Positions 52,959 to 62,035 of a stretch of 64,000 nt of DNA are shown one piece after another. The position numbers were made by a program, and so were the translations under genes. Every line of letters begins with the position of its first letter. Position 1 is the first letter of the stretch. Source of the stretch: Chryseobacterium sp. C-71 (GTDB lineage: Bacteria > Bacteroidota > Bacteroidia > Flavobacteriales > Weeksellaceae); assembly GCF_020911865.1 (NCBI RefSeq), contig NZ_CP087131.1:2232001-2296000 (forward strand), written 5' to 3'. The notes beneath the pieces were generated by a model. That model saw only the letters and a list, made by a program, of their open reading frames with translations, made no database searches and was not told the DNA's origin.

Positions 52959-53060
52959 ATGTACAAAAGAAAAAAAATTAAAAATACCTCTCCAACTTCG
53001 GGATATTTTGTAAAACCCAAAACGGATGAGGAAAGATTCTGAACCAATAAACTCAATGCT
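52959..53060 (+). pseudogene. Third short ORF with an in-frame TGA, truncated by the effector remnant
   Basis: MYKRKKIKNTSPTSGYFVKP, KTDEERF, TGA at 53040-53042, then TNKLNA. It then runs into the effector remnant in a different frame, so its true end is lost. Gene not recognised. Confidence 0.45.
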
Positions 53061-54041
53061 GTTATTTATGTAAGGGTTTTGCCCCAAATTACTTTGGATC
53101 TAGCGATGATACTACATTATATAGAGAAGGTTCTGATTATTATAATGCAAATGCAAGTGTTGATACGGATGGTAAAAATGGTATTACCAAAAAAGAAATC
53201 GCTGCAAGGGCAATTTCTGCAAAAACTGAAGGATTTGTAAATATGGAGGTTACTTTTGAGTGTGGAAATAATGGTCAAGCTGATATTCAAATAAATGCAA
53301 AAGATATTGTAACTTATCATATCTATGAGAATGGAACAATAGAAAAGCATATCCCCAAAACTATTAAAGAAGAATACAAACAAAGATATAAATATGTTTA
53401 TCATGATAAAGATAAAAACGAACATGAAATATGTATTGTGGATTGGTTTACCGTAGATAGAAGGAATAATGGACAGAGAATTTCAACCATTCCTGCGGGT
53501 TATATAAATACATATAGCTATCCTTCAGGAGGAAGCATACTTATATTCAAATGGAGACATCTGTGTCTCGGGTACAAGGTATGGCTATAGAAAATATTCT
53601 AAAGGGCAAGGAAAAGTCCCTCTTGTTAGAATGAAGGATAGTTTAAGCTATGAAAAAGGTTATATTAAAATATTTTACACATTTCAAAATTCGCAAAGGC
53701 GATATTGTAATCCTGATGCCTATGCTGGTTTTATAGGAGCATTAGCCAAATTAGGAAGAGAAGATGTTTTGTGTACGGGTATGTGTTTTGCAGATGCAAC
53801 AAGCTATCCAAGTGTAACACACCCGAATGGAGATTGTGCGGATACAGCTTATTATGCTACTTTAGAGCTTGAGCAAAAGAAAGTAAATGCCTTCAAGGAA
53901 TTTCATTTTGAAAAAATATACAGGGGTAGTGGAAGTTGGTATTCTAGATTAGTTGGAACTATCTACTCTTCTGGTCATGAAGATCATCTACATTCTGGAG
54001 AATTTAATTCAAACATTATTCAAACAATAGAAGAAAAATGA
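53061..54041 (+). pseudogene. C-terminal remnant of a cell-wall-targeting effector (LAS-type metallopeptidase)
   Basis: No start codon: the frame is open from 53051 without an ATG and reads CKGFAPNYFGSSDD, then ITKKEIAARAISAKTEG, VDWFTVDRRNNGQRISTIP. Near 53550 the frame shifts (short A-run) and continues NGDICVSGTRYGYRKYSKGQ, FQNSQRRYCNPDAYAGFIGA, GMCFADATSYPSVTHPNGDC and SSGHEDHLHSGEF. The H-x-x-x-D then H-x-H pattern (THPNGDCAD, DHLH) suggests an M15/M74-like LAS peptidase acting on peptidoglycan. The stop overlaps the ATG of the next gene by 4 bp (ATGA), so it was followed directly by its likely immunity gene. Confidence 0.6.
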
Positions 54042-55129
54042 AAAAAATAAAATTGTTATCATTCTTATTATTTGGGTTTTTAAGTTGCCAAAAACAAGGT
54101 CAGAAAGATATGGTAGCTTCTAATACGAAGGAAATAATTAATGTTGATAAAATAAAATTTGAAACGGCTGGTTTTTCAGATAAATATGATTTGCTTCCAA
54201 AATTGGATCTTAAAGAAATTGATGAAAAAGAATTTAATCAATTAAAAAATTTTAAAAATGACCTTATTAAAAAACCATTAATAGAAGACAAGGGGAATTA
54301 TTATTTGGAAGTTGGGTCTAAAACTATAAAGTTAAAAAAAAAGGAAGGAACTATATGGTACAATTACTTAGGGTTTTATACATCATTAAATATGTATGCG
54401 TTTTCCTGTAATTCTGTAAGTGAAAGTTTAGGATTTAGTGATTTTGAATTAATAAATAAATCAAATGGGAAAATATATAAAATAGTTTCACCAGGTGATG
54501 ATAAAATCGAAACTCCTATTTCATCCCCCAACATAAAATACTTAGCGTATTTTTATAATCAAATTTATAGTGATAACAATAGTTTTTTAGGGATATTAAA
54601 AATTGACTCATATAAGAATTTTCAAGAATTTTCAAGTTTTACTTCTGAAAATTTTAGAATACATCAAATTGCTTGGTCTATAGATAATTTGTTATTAGTT
54701 AAGACGTCATCTGATAATGAAAGAAATTTTAAGTATTATAAAAGTGATCTTACATTCAAAAAAAATGAGAAAGCAAATTTAATTTCAAACAAATGGTTTG
54801 GTAATTATACTGCATGGTTTAGTTATGGTGAAATAGGAGGACAGAATGTTGGTTGGGAGTTAGAAATAAAAATAAACAAAGAAAATATCATAGCTTCAGG
54901 AAATGGTTATCAAATTGGTTTTACGGATGAGTTAAATGCTTTAGAAGACGGAAACAAATTAATTCTGAAACATAAAAAAAATATAGATGGATACACTCTT
55001 GGAGAAAATATGGATACTGAATTTGTTTTAATAAACGACAATGGAAAATATTTCATTCAGTCGAAGTGGATTGACTCAGATATTCTTACCAAACCAGATC
55101 AGAAAGGGTATAAAATCAGTAAAAAATAA
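54038..55129 (+). CDS. Lipoprotein, candidate immunity protein for the upstream effector remnant
   Basis: 363 residues. Lipobox GFLSC near residue 18. Not recognised by family; it begins with an extended region, then SPNIKYLAYFYNQIY and WSIDNLLLVKTSSDN strands, and ends with a possible lipocalin-like part (GWELEIKINKENIIASGNGY, KLILKHKKNIDGYTL). ATG overlaps the effector remnant's stop. Its length and end resemble the lipoprotein at 57534-58622, which follows the second effector. Periplasmic or outer-membrane lipid anchoring fits protection against a peptidoglycan hydrolase. Immunity is inferred from layout. Confidence 0.6.
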   Translation: MKKIKLLSFLLFGFLSCQKQGQKDMVASNTKEIINVDKIKFETAGFSDKYDLLPKLDLKEIDEKEFNQLKNFKNDLIKKPLIEDKGNYYLEVGSKTIKLKKKEGTIWYNYLGFYTSLNMYAFSCNSVSESLGFSDFELINKSNGKIYKIVSPGDDKIETPISSPNIKYLAYFYNQIYSDNNSFLGILKIDSYKNFQEFSSFTSENFRIHQIAWSIDNLLLVKTSSDNERNFKYYKSDLTFKKNEKANLISNKWFGNYTAWFSYGEIGGQNVGWELEIKINKENIIASGNGYQIGFTDELNALEDGNKLILKHKKNIDGYTLGENMDTEFVLINDNGKYFIQSKWIDSDILTKPDQKGYKISKK

Positions 55130-55150
55130 TTGATAGAAGCTTTTTGTAAA

Positions 55151-57568
55151 ATGGCAAATGCATTTGGCTCAAAAGCGAAACATGAGGAAGATGACTGGCA
55201 TTTTGAAGTAAAACATAATGATGTTGTAAGTTTTTCTCTTAGCGGAACTCCCAAAGTAGGAAAACCTATCATTGCTACAGTTAATAAAATGATTTTTCCT
55301 GATCTTCTTGCTAACGAGACTATTTACTGGCATGGATTTTCAAATGCAATCACAGGAAAAACCGTAACGTTCACTCCAAGAAATCCGGGAATTTTAAGCA
55401 TTACCTCAAAAATAAACGGCAAAGGTGTAACCAAAAATATACAGGTTATACAGGCGGTAATTAATAACATTACTTTTACCGATAGTCAGGGAAATAAGAT
55501 CGAAAAAGCAAGTTGGGGGCAGGATATTAATTTATGGATGGAGCAATCTGGACTGGAAGGTGAAAAGTTAAATATTATTTTGTGGGATGATGATCTTGGT
55601 CCAACTGATGATCCCGTAAAAATCATTGCAGTCGATTCTTATAACGGAACTTTGATTCCTGTAACTTTAGATCCTTCCATGAAAGGTAAAACAGGGGCTC
55701 ATGGAGAAATCTATATTAAAGTTTCAGCTCCGGAATTAATAGCAATCGGTGAAGGAAAAGACTTTCCGACATCTTATAAGCTTGATGTGGAGGATGTAAA
55801 AGAAATATACAGCGCCATTATTGGAAGTGCAGACGGAAAGGAGAAACATACTTTGGTAGATTATGATGAGGTAAGTTATTTCTACGCACATACAAGAGGA
55901 ATCAAACCGACTGAAAATTTATATTTAGAAATTCCAAAAGTTGTTTTTGGAAGCGATCCTGTGCTATTATATTCTAAAAATGTAAAAGTTGATAAAAGTG
56001 GAGTTATCCGAGAAAAAATTGTCTGGAATAATATTAAGAATAAAGTAAATCTTCTTACGGTTTACAGCATTGTAAAAGAAAAAGATGCTGACGGAAAAGT
56101 GTTGTACGATGCCGATGGCGATCTAGGCATGGCGGCTACGAAACTTCAAAAAGGAAGTTCCCTTGCGAAACAGGTTGGTTATACAGGAGCTGTGAAAGCG
56201 GGAAGTGATGTGATACAACATCCTTCTAATGAAAACGGAATTTGTGAGTGTGAAGCTAAAGTAAGAGCTTTTATGAGGATGTTGAGAAAAGGTGAGGGAA
56301 CTCAAGATGAAGGAGGATATTCTAGAATTGTTGGAGGTAGCACATTTGCTAGTCATGGAAAAGACTTTAGCGACCATCCAAAAATATATATTAGCGCACA
56401 TGATTCCACAGCAGCAGGAGCCTATCAAATTATGCAAGACACTTTTAAAGGTTTTCAAGGATATTATTTAGATCAGAATAAAAACTGGCAGTACTCGGAA
56501 AAATTAAATTATATAAAGCAATATAAAATTAATAGTTTTGATCAAGAATCACAAGATAAGTTATGTATAGTTATTTTTAAGCATAATTATGTAGGGAAAA
56601 GAGCACATAGTTTTTTTTACAAAGAAGATGGTACACCAAGAGCAGGACGAGCAAAATTTAACAATGCTTTTGGAGACATTGTAAAAATGATTATTGATGA
56701 TGATTTTGACAAAGCAATTTTAACGTCAAGTCTATGTTGGGCTAGTTTACCAGATGCACCTTATGGGCAACCCACTGGAACAAAAGCAGAATGTAAAGCA
56801 AACTATGAAAAATTTTTAAAAGAAGAGCTCGCAGGAAAAAGTGATTTGCATCTTAAAAAAGGGTTTTTAAAAGATTTTGATTATGGATGTTGCGGTGAAA
56901 GTACTATTTCACAACCTCAAAGTAATAATGGAAAATGGCGCAATCCTGTTGATAATCCTATGTGTACTATTTTTACTCAAAGTCAAACAAATGGAATTAT
57001 AAATTTAGCAGGAAAACATTGGGGTTTATTTGGAACAAATGCAAGAAACGGAACAAGACCTCACAAAGGCTTAGATTTATTTGTAATACCAGGTTCTTCT
57101 GTATATTCTTGTGTCAAAGCAGAAGTTACAAATATTGTAGATCCTGCTACAGCAGGGTATGGAAAATCTATAACATTAAAAATAATAGATAAAGAAACAT
57201 TCTTAGCACACAAACGAGAGTATCAATTAAAATATCCTGATAAAGAGGATAAGAAAGACTCTGGATATAATGAGGATGGAGATATATATTTATTCTATGG
57301 TCATTTACGAAAAGTTTTGGTGAAAGAGGGAGATGTAATAGATGATATATCTAAACCAATAGCATTAAGTGGTGTGTCGGGAGTTCAAAGTGGTGGGACT
57401 TGTGCACCACATGTGCATTTTGAAATAAGAGATGCAAATAAAAAAAGATGCAATCCTGGTTATTATGTATATTATAAATCCTATGATGATCAAAGTCAAA
57501 CAGAAAGAGACACTCAAATAAAAACAGCACAAAATGGAAAAATTAATGAATTCGGTGGTAAAGAATAA
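55151..57568 (+). CDS. Polymorphic effector: Ig-like backbone + GH104-type lysozyme + M23 peptidase
   Basis: About 805 residues; frame opens at TTG 55130, ATG 55151 preferred. No signal peptide. Residues 20-110: SFSLSGTPKVGKPIIATVNK, FTPRNPGILSITSKI (Ig-like). Residues 110-370 are the recurring backbone (FTDSQGNKIEKASWGQDINL, LEGEKLNIILWDDDLGPTDD, DVKEIYSAIIGSADGKEKHT, DYDEVSYFYAHTRGIKPTEN). About 375-590: lysozyme-like, with MRMLRKGEGTQDEGGYSR (likely catalytic Glu), FSDHPKIYIS and STAAGAYQIMQDTFKG. About 640-785: M23 endopeptidase with RPHKGLDLF, FYGHL and APHVHFEIR. Two cell-wall hydrolases without a signal peptide imply export by a specialised system; none is visible here. It overlaps the following lipoprotein gene. 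Confidence 0.85.
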   Translation: MANAFGSKAKHEEDDWHFEVKHNDVVSFSLSGTPKVGKPIIATVNKMIFPDLLANETIYWHGFSNAITGKTVTFTPRNPGILSITSKINGKGVTKNIQVIQAVINNITFTDSQGNKIEKASWGQDINLWMEQSGLEGEKLNIILWDDDLGPTDDPVKIIAVDSYNGTLIPVTLDPSMKGKTGAHGEIYIKVSAPELIAIGEGKDFPTSYKLDVEDVKEIYSAIIGSADGKEKHTLVDYDEVSYFYAHTRGIKPTENLYLEIPKVVFGSDPVLLYSKNVKVDKSGVIREKIVWNNIKNKVNLLTVYSIVKEKDADGKVLYDADGDLGMAATKLQKGSSLAKQVGYTGAVKAGSDVIQHPSNENGICECEAKVRAFMRMLRKGEGTQDEGGYSRIVGGSTFASHGKDFSDHPKIYISAHDSTAAGAYQIMQDTFKGFQGYYLDQNKNWQYSEKLNYIKQYKINSFDQESQDKLCIVIFKHNYVGKRAHSFFYKEDGTPRAGRAKFNNAFGDIVKMIIDDDFDKAILTSSLCWASLPDAPYGQPTGTKAECKANYEKFLKEELAGKSDLHLKKGFLKDFDYGCCGESTISQPQSNNGKWRNPVDNPMCTIFTQSQTNGIINLAGKHWGLFGTNARNGTRPHKGLDLFVIPGSSVYSCVKAEVTNIVDPATAGYGKSITLKIIDKETFLAHKREYQLKYPDKEDKKDSGYNEDGDIYLFYGHLRKVLVKEGDVIDDISKPIALSGVSGVQSGGTCAPHVHFEIRDANKKRCNPGYYVYYKSYDDQSQTERDTQIKTAQNGKINEFGGKE

Positions 57569-58622
57569 AATATTATTTAATTTATTTTTTATATTATTTT
57601 CTATAAATATTTTATGCTCTTGTAAAAAGCATGATGATAATTATAATCTAAATTCAAGTCTTGTTGAAGCAAATCAATCGATTTTTAAGGAAGTAAAAAA
57701 TCTACAAATAAATAATAATTATTCAGCAGATACTGTGAAAAGTATGGATGTAAATTTTCAGGATTATAATTTTAAAATTAGATATATTGAGGACAGGGCT
57801 TATGTACAATATTCCTTTGGAAGCAAAATAATTCAAGATTGGCAGCCTTTTAAAATCAATTTTTATTATGACAGTTCTTATGAATTTGCTGAAAAAGATA
57901 TTCATTTACTTTATAACTATACAATTTCAGAAGGAGTATTATTAATTCCCAGTTTTACTGAAGAATTTCCATCTTATTTTTTATATAAATTTGATTCAAA
58001 TAAAATTCAATATTTAAAAGATATTGAACTAAATGCAAGTAGTCAACTATATAAAAATGGTCACTATCAAGCTGTTCAGCGAAATGAGAAAATAATCGTT
58101 AATTATATTATTAAAAATCAAACTGAGTATAAATTTGTTGATAGAAATGATAAACCAAATATCATTATTGAAGCAAATACAAAAGATGATATAAGGCTTC
58201 TCAATGGCTTAAAAAGTGAAAACTCTGATAATATTACTGGTTTATGGCAACGTGACTGTTCCGTACAAAATAGTGGAATTGAAATTTCTCAAAATAAAAA
58301 CCGTCTTACTGGTACTTTAGCACTAGCTCCACCTGCAATTTTTATAAATGTTACCTTGGAAAAGGGTACAAAAAATAATGTATATTATTTAAAATATATT
58401 TCACAAGATATGTCTCCACCAATGGCTTCCGAAAATGAAATTGATGAAGAAAATATTTCAAAAAAAGAAAGTATAGGAAAAATTGTTAAAAACAATGAAG
58501 AGTTCGAATTAACGTGGTATGAACTAAGCAATATCAAAACATCAAAAAAAACACATATAGTTACTCAGTTTAGTAGTTCAGAAAATGCAAAGCCTGTAAA
58601 ATTAAAAAAATGTGAGAATTAG
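57534..58622 (+). CDS. Lipoprotein, candidate immunity protein for the lysozyme/M23 effector
   Basis: 362 residues from ATG 57534, or 358 from ATG 57546. Lipobox NILCSC near residue 30. The middle is diverse (YKNGHYQAVQRNEKIIVNYI); the C-terminal third is strand-rich (GLWQRDCSVQNSGIEISQNK, LTGTLALAPPAIFINVTLEK, YYLKYISQDMSPP). The start overlaps the effector end by 35 bp, so translation is coupled. Role inferred from location, as in the upstream pair. Confidence 0.62.
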   Translation: MEKLMNSVVKNKILFNLFFILFSINILCSCKKHDDNYNLNSSLVEANQSIFKEVKNLQINNNYSADTVKSMDVNFQDYNFKIRYIEDRAYVQYSFGSKIIQDWQPFKINFYYDSSYEFAEKDIHLLYNYTISEGVLLIPSFTEEFPSYFLYKFDSNKIQYLKDIELNASSQLYKNGHYQAVQRNEKIIVNYIIKNQTEYKFVDRNDKPNIIIEANTKDDIRLLNGLKSENSDNITGLWQRDCSVQNSGIEISQNKNRLTGTLALAPPAIFINVTLEKGTKNNVYYLKYISQDMSPPMASENEIDEENISKKESIGKIVKNNEEFELTWYELSNIKTSKKTHIVTQFSSSENAKPVKLKKCEN

Positions 58623-59087
58623 CAAGAATCACTGAAGGTTTTTGGAACGATTTCGGAGGTAGTGAGATAAGTCTTGCAAGTTTGGGGGCAAACTGTAGAT
58701 TACTGTATTAGAGGTGAAAATATAGAAGGAGAAAAGATAGAACTTCATGTTTATGATAACGATGGAGCTAGCGGAGATGACTTTGCTTATTCTAATACTG
58801 AAAATAATCTTACGATTACAGGAAAGATTAATGATAAATACGCATTTCATAAGATAAAACTGAGTGATAGCATAAAAGATAGAACGACCAATATTACCTC
58901 AGATGAAGTAAAATTATATGCCAAAGCCAAACTCATTGGTTCTAATAGTTCTTTAACAGATGTTACTGAAAAGAAAGACACTCAAAAGCATCATAAAGTC
59001 AATAATGAAGAAGAAGTTTACAGAGCAATCATAGGAGATAAAAATGGAAGAGCAAGGCACAATCCTGTAGACTCCTTATCCGTGTGA
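58623..59087 (+). pseudogene. Truncated, frameshifted effector backbone
   Basis: Begins ITEGFWNDFGGSEISLAS right after the lipoprotein stop, then needs a 1-nt shift near 58677 (TTTGGGGG) to continue WGQTVDYCIRGENIEGEKIE, VYDNDGASGDD and EEVYRAIIGDKNGRARHNPV, matching the intact effector's SWGQ, LEGEKLNI and IYSAIIGSADGKEKHTLVDY. Homology stops abruptly after NPVD, where DSLSV and TGA follow; the DNA joins unrelated sequence here. Confidence 0.75.
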
Positions 59088-59189
59088 TACTTTTTGTATT
59101 TTTGCATCGTTGTGTTTTGGCAAAAATACTATAATTCTCAAAATCATTATTTCGAATATTCGAATTCAAAACCAATGTGTTTCGAGCCA

Positions 59190-59264
59190 TGTAAGGAGCT
59201 GTTACTTAATCTAACACGATGATTATCAATACTAATAGGTTCGAGTTAGTGTCAATAGGGGGAG
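59190..59264 (+). pseudogene. Degenerate tRNA-Asn 3' region
   Basis: GGTTCGAG at 59239 and GGGGGAGC at 59258 before an identical AAAAAAGACTTACA terminator stem correspond to the T-arm and 3' end of tRNA-Asn; the pairing arms are lost. Confidence 0.6.
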
Positions 59265-59265
59265 C

Positions 59266-59297
59266 AAAAAAGACTTACAATATTGTAGGTCTTTTTT
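59266..59297 (+). terminator. tRNA-Asn-type terminator at the right end of the accessory region
   Basis: AAAAAAGACTTACA (59266-59279) pairs with TGTAGGTCTTTTTT (59284-59297) around ATAT; the same arms follow the tRNA-Asn gene at 45950-45981. Confidence 0.8.
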
Positions 59298-59391
59298 GAT
59301 TTTATACTTTTCTACAATCTTACTTTACATTATTTATCAAACATCAACCTCCAGGGTTGTGTAGAAGCAATATTCATAGGTTTATTTTCGT

Positions 59392-59399
59392 TACATTTG
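59392..59399 (+). promoter_or_regulatory. Putative -7 promoter element (TACATTTG) for the DUF5686 gene
   Basis: TACATTTG matches TAnnTTTG, 97 bp upstream of the ATG; no -33 element at the right spacing. Confidence 0.35.
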
Positions 59400-59495
59400 C
59401 ATTTTGGCAAATAAACCCAAAAGTCTTTAAAAAAACTTTTAAATTTTAATCATAAACAGCACAATTTTTGTTTAGCTAAATGCTTGAAGATACGA

Positions 59496-62024
59496 ATGAT
59501 GTCAACCAATCAATTTAAATACGGTTTCCTTTATATTTCCCTTTTTATAACCAGTCTTTTTCATGCCCAAAACACAGCAAACGGAAAGATTGTAGATAAC
59601 AAAAACAACAAAGAAATCAGCGCCGTTGAAATCTTTATCAACGATAGCAATACTCCCATTCTTACTACTACTTCAGGAAGCTTCAGCGTACAGTCTGACA
59701 GCATTATTTATAAACTTAAATTTCAGAAAAAAAACTATGCTTTAGAAAGCGTAGATATCACTACAGACAAAAACAGCAATCTGATCATTAAATTATCTTC
59801 TGAAAAAGTAAGCAGCATCGAAGAAGTTGTTATCCACAACGAGAAAACAAAATTTAAGAATAAGAAAGAAAATCCCGCATACCGAATCATGCAGGAAGTC
59901 TGGAAGCGTAAAAGAAATAACGGTCTCGATAAATTCGACACGTATACTTACAAAGAATACGAGAAGATTCAGTTTGATGCCAACAATCTTGACAGTGCTT
60001 TCATGCATAGAAAAATCTTCAACAAATTAGATTTTATCTTTGATTACGCCGATTCTACAGCAAGAGGAAAAATGGCGTTACCTATTTTCTTAAACGAATC
60101 TATCTACAACCATTTTGGCGAAAACAAACCGAACAAGAAAACAAAAAAACTTTTAGTTGCTCAAAAAACTTCCGGATTTCAGGATAATCAGGTGATTGCG
60201 ATTACCGCTAAAAATCTTTATCGTGATATCAATATTTACGATAATACTTTAAATTATTTCGACATTGGATTTCCGAGTCCGGTGGGAACGGATGGTTTTA
60301 GCACGTATGATTACAATTTGACCGACACAGTTTCCATTCGTGGAGAACAAGCCTATAAAATACGTTATCAACCGAGAAGAACTGAGGTTTTAGCCTTTCA
60401 GGGATATCTTTTCATTGATACAGATTCTTATGCGGTTTTAGAAGCCAGCTTAAAGTCGACCAATAAAATCAATGTCAATTTCATCAATTCCATTTCAACA
60501 GAACTGGAATATGACAATCCTGATGATGAAACATTTTTACCTAAAAAATACGTCACTGAAATTGAAATGACGCCTTTCTCAAAAAAGAAAAGTGCCAAAA
60601 GCATTATTGCCAAACGTTCTGTAGACTATTCTGAATATGATTTTAATAAACCTTTAGCAGACACTATTTTCACAAGAAGAAAAGAAGAGTATGATGACCG
60701 TTTTGTTGATAAAGATGATGCTTTTTGGGTAAAAGCAAGACCAGATTCGCTTTCAAAACAGGAAAAAGGAGTTTATGAAATGCTGGACAAGCTGCAACAA
60801 ACGCCTAAATTCAACAGAATTTTAAAACTGACAGAAACATTAGCTTCAAGATATTACAATGTTACAAAAGGGATTGATTTAGGCCCCATCACCTCTGTTT
60901 ACGGGAAAAATGATGTGGAAGGTGACAGGATACGATTGGGAGCAAGAACCTACTTTGGGCAGAATGACCCTTGGAGAGTTGAATTTTACAACGCTTATGG
61001 TTTTAAAGACCAACAATTCAAATATGGCGTTGAAGGACGATATATGTTTAATAGAGTCAACCGTTTTATGATTGGAGGAGGAACAAAAAGAGACATCACA
61101 CAACTTGGAGTTCAATTGACCACAGAAGACGGAATTTTATCACGTTCTTTCGCATCTTCAACCGTTTTTGCGAGGGGAGAAAACGCTTCATTAAGTTCAG
61201 TTAACCAAACGAGTTTTTTCACCTCTATTGAACCTTGGAAAAACTTTCAAATACGAGTTGACGGAACGATGCAAAGCATTAAATCTGCCAATCCATCAGG
61301 ATTTAGTTTGATGTATTACAGAAATGGTGTATTAAGAAAAACCACGATTGATTCACACGTTACCGTTAGTTTAATTGCAAGACCAGGCGCTACTTTTTCC
61401 CAAACCGGAGTTGACCGTTACGAACACGGAACTTTGGCACCGACGATCGTTTTAAAGTACACAAGAGGTATTGATGGATTATTTAATGCTGATTTCAATT
61501 ATAATAAATTGCAGTTTATGTTTTACAAACCTGTCCTTCTTGGAAGTTGGGGGAAAACGTTTCTGAATTTTGAAGCCGGTAAAAACTTTGACACCGTTCC
61601 TTTGGCGTTACAGAATATTATTCCCGGGAACCAGTCGTACGGAATTGTTCCGAATACTTTTGCTCAGTTGAATTATTATGAATTTGTAGCTGACACCTAT
61701 TCTACCCTTCATATCGAACATCATTTTAACGGTAAAATCCTTTCATTCATTCCTTTAATCAAGAAACTGAAGCTAAGAGAAGTTGCTTTCATAAGAGGTG
61801 CTTACGGATCTTTGAGCGATGCTTCAAAAAATATCAATGTTGAAAATTTAAAATATTCTGCACCAGATCAGCAGATTTACTACGAGTACGGATTTGGGAT
61901 TGAAAACATTGGTTTCGGAAACATCCGAATTTTCCGTGTAGATTTCAACTGGAGAGGAAATTACCTTGACCGTCCGGATGCTTCTAAGTTTGGAATTAAG
62001 GCTGGGTTCCAGTTTGGATTTTAA
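59496..62024 (+). CDS. DUF5686 family outer-membrane protein with carboxypeptidase-regulatory-like domain
   Basis: About 842 residues. Signal peptide (LYISLFITSLFHAQ). Residues 20-110 are a CarboxypepD_reg-like Ig fold (ANGKIVDNKNNKEISAVEIF). The remainder is DUF5686: NPAYRIMQEVWKRKRNNGLD, YDFDKPLADTIF-like YDFNKPLADTIFTRRK, then about 300 residues of alternating barrel strands (WRVEFYNAYGFKDQQFKYGV, RYMFNRVNRFMIGGGTKR) ending FGIKAGFQFGF with a C-terminal Phe. Function unknown; it sits in the outer membrane. The frame opens at TTG 59484; ATG 59496 or 59499 is preferred. Confidence 0.85.
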   Translation: MMSTNQFKYGFLYISLFITSLFHAQNTANGKIVDNKNNKEISAVEIFINDSNTPILTTTSGSFSVQSDSIIYKLKFQKKNYALESVDITTDKNSNLIIKLSSEKVSSIEEVVIHNEKTKFKNKKENPAYRIMQEVWKRKRNNGLDKFDTYTYKEYEKIQFDANNLDSAFMHRKIFNKLDFIFDYADSTARGKMALPIFLNESIYNHFGENKPNKKTKKLLVAQKTSGFQDNQVIAITAKNLYRDINIYDNTLNYFDIGFPSPVGTDGFSTYDYNLTDTVSIRGEQAYKIRYQPRRTEVLAFQGYLFIDTDSYAVLEASLKSTNKINVNFINSISTELEYDNPDDETFLPKKYVTEIEMTPFSKKKSAKSIIAKRSVDYSEYDFNKPLADTIFTRRKEEYDDRFVDKDDAFWVKARPDSLSKQEKGVYEMLDKLQQTPKFNRILKLTETLASRYYNVTKGIDLGPITSVYGKNDVEGDRIRLGARTYFGQNDPWRVEFYNAYGFKDQQFKYGVEGRYMFNRVNRFMIGGGTKRDITQLGVQLTTEDGILSRSFASSTVFARGENASLSSVNQTSFFTSIEPWKNFQIRVDGTMQSIKSANPSGFSLMYYRNGVLRKTTIDSHVTVSLIARPGATFSQTGVDRYEHGTLAPTIVLKYTRGIDGLFNADFNYNKLQFMFYKPVLLGSWGKTFLNFEAGKNFDTVPLALQNIIPGNQSYGIVPNTFAQLNYYEFVADTYSTLHIEHHFNGKILSFIPLIKKLKLREVAFIRGAYGSLSDASKNINVENLKYSAPDQQIYYEYGFGIENIGFGNIRIFRVDFNWRGNYLDRPDASKFGIKAGFQFGF

Positions 62025-62035
62025 ACAAATTAATA

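Noticed and set aside
51716..53050. Selenocysteine (TGA) as the explanation of in-frame TGA codons
   Set aside because: Eight TGAs in three short ORFs is far too many; they sit at Gly-like, not Cys/Sec-like positions, there is no nearby stem-loop at each site, and no sel genes are visible. CGR at Trp positions would remain unexplained.
46600..59300. Integrase, relaxase or phage structural genes for the island
   Set aside because: None found on either strand; only the IS3 transposase is present.
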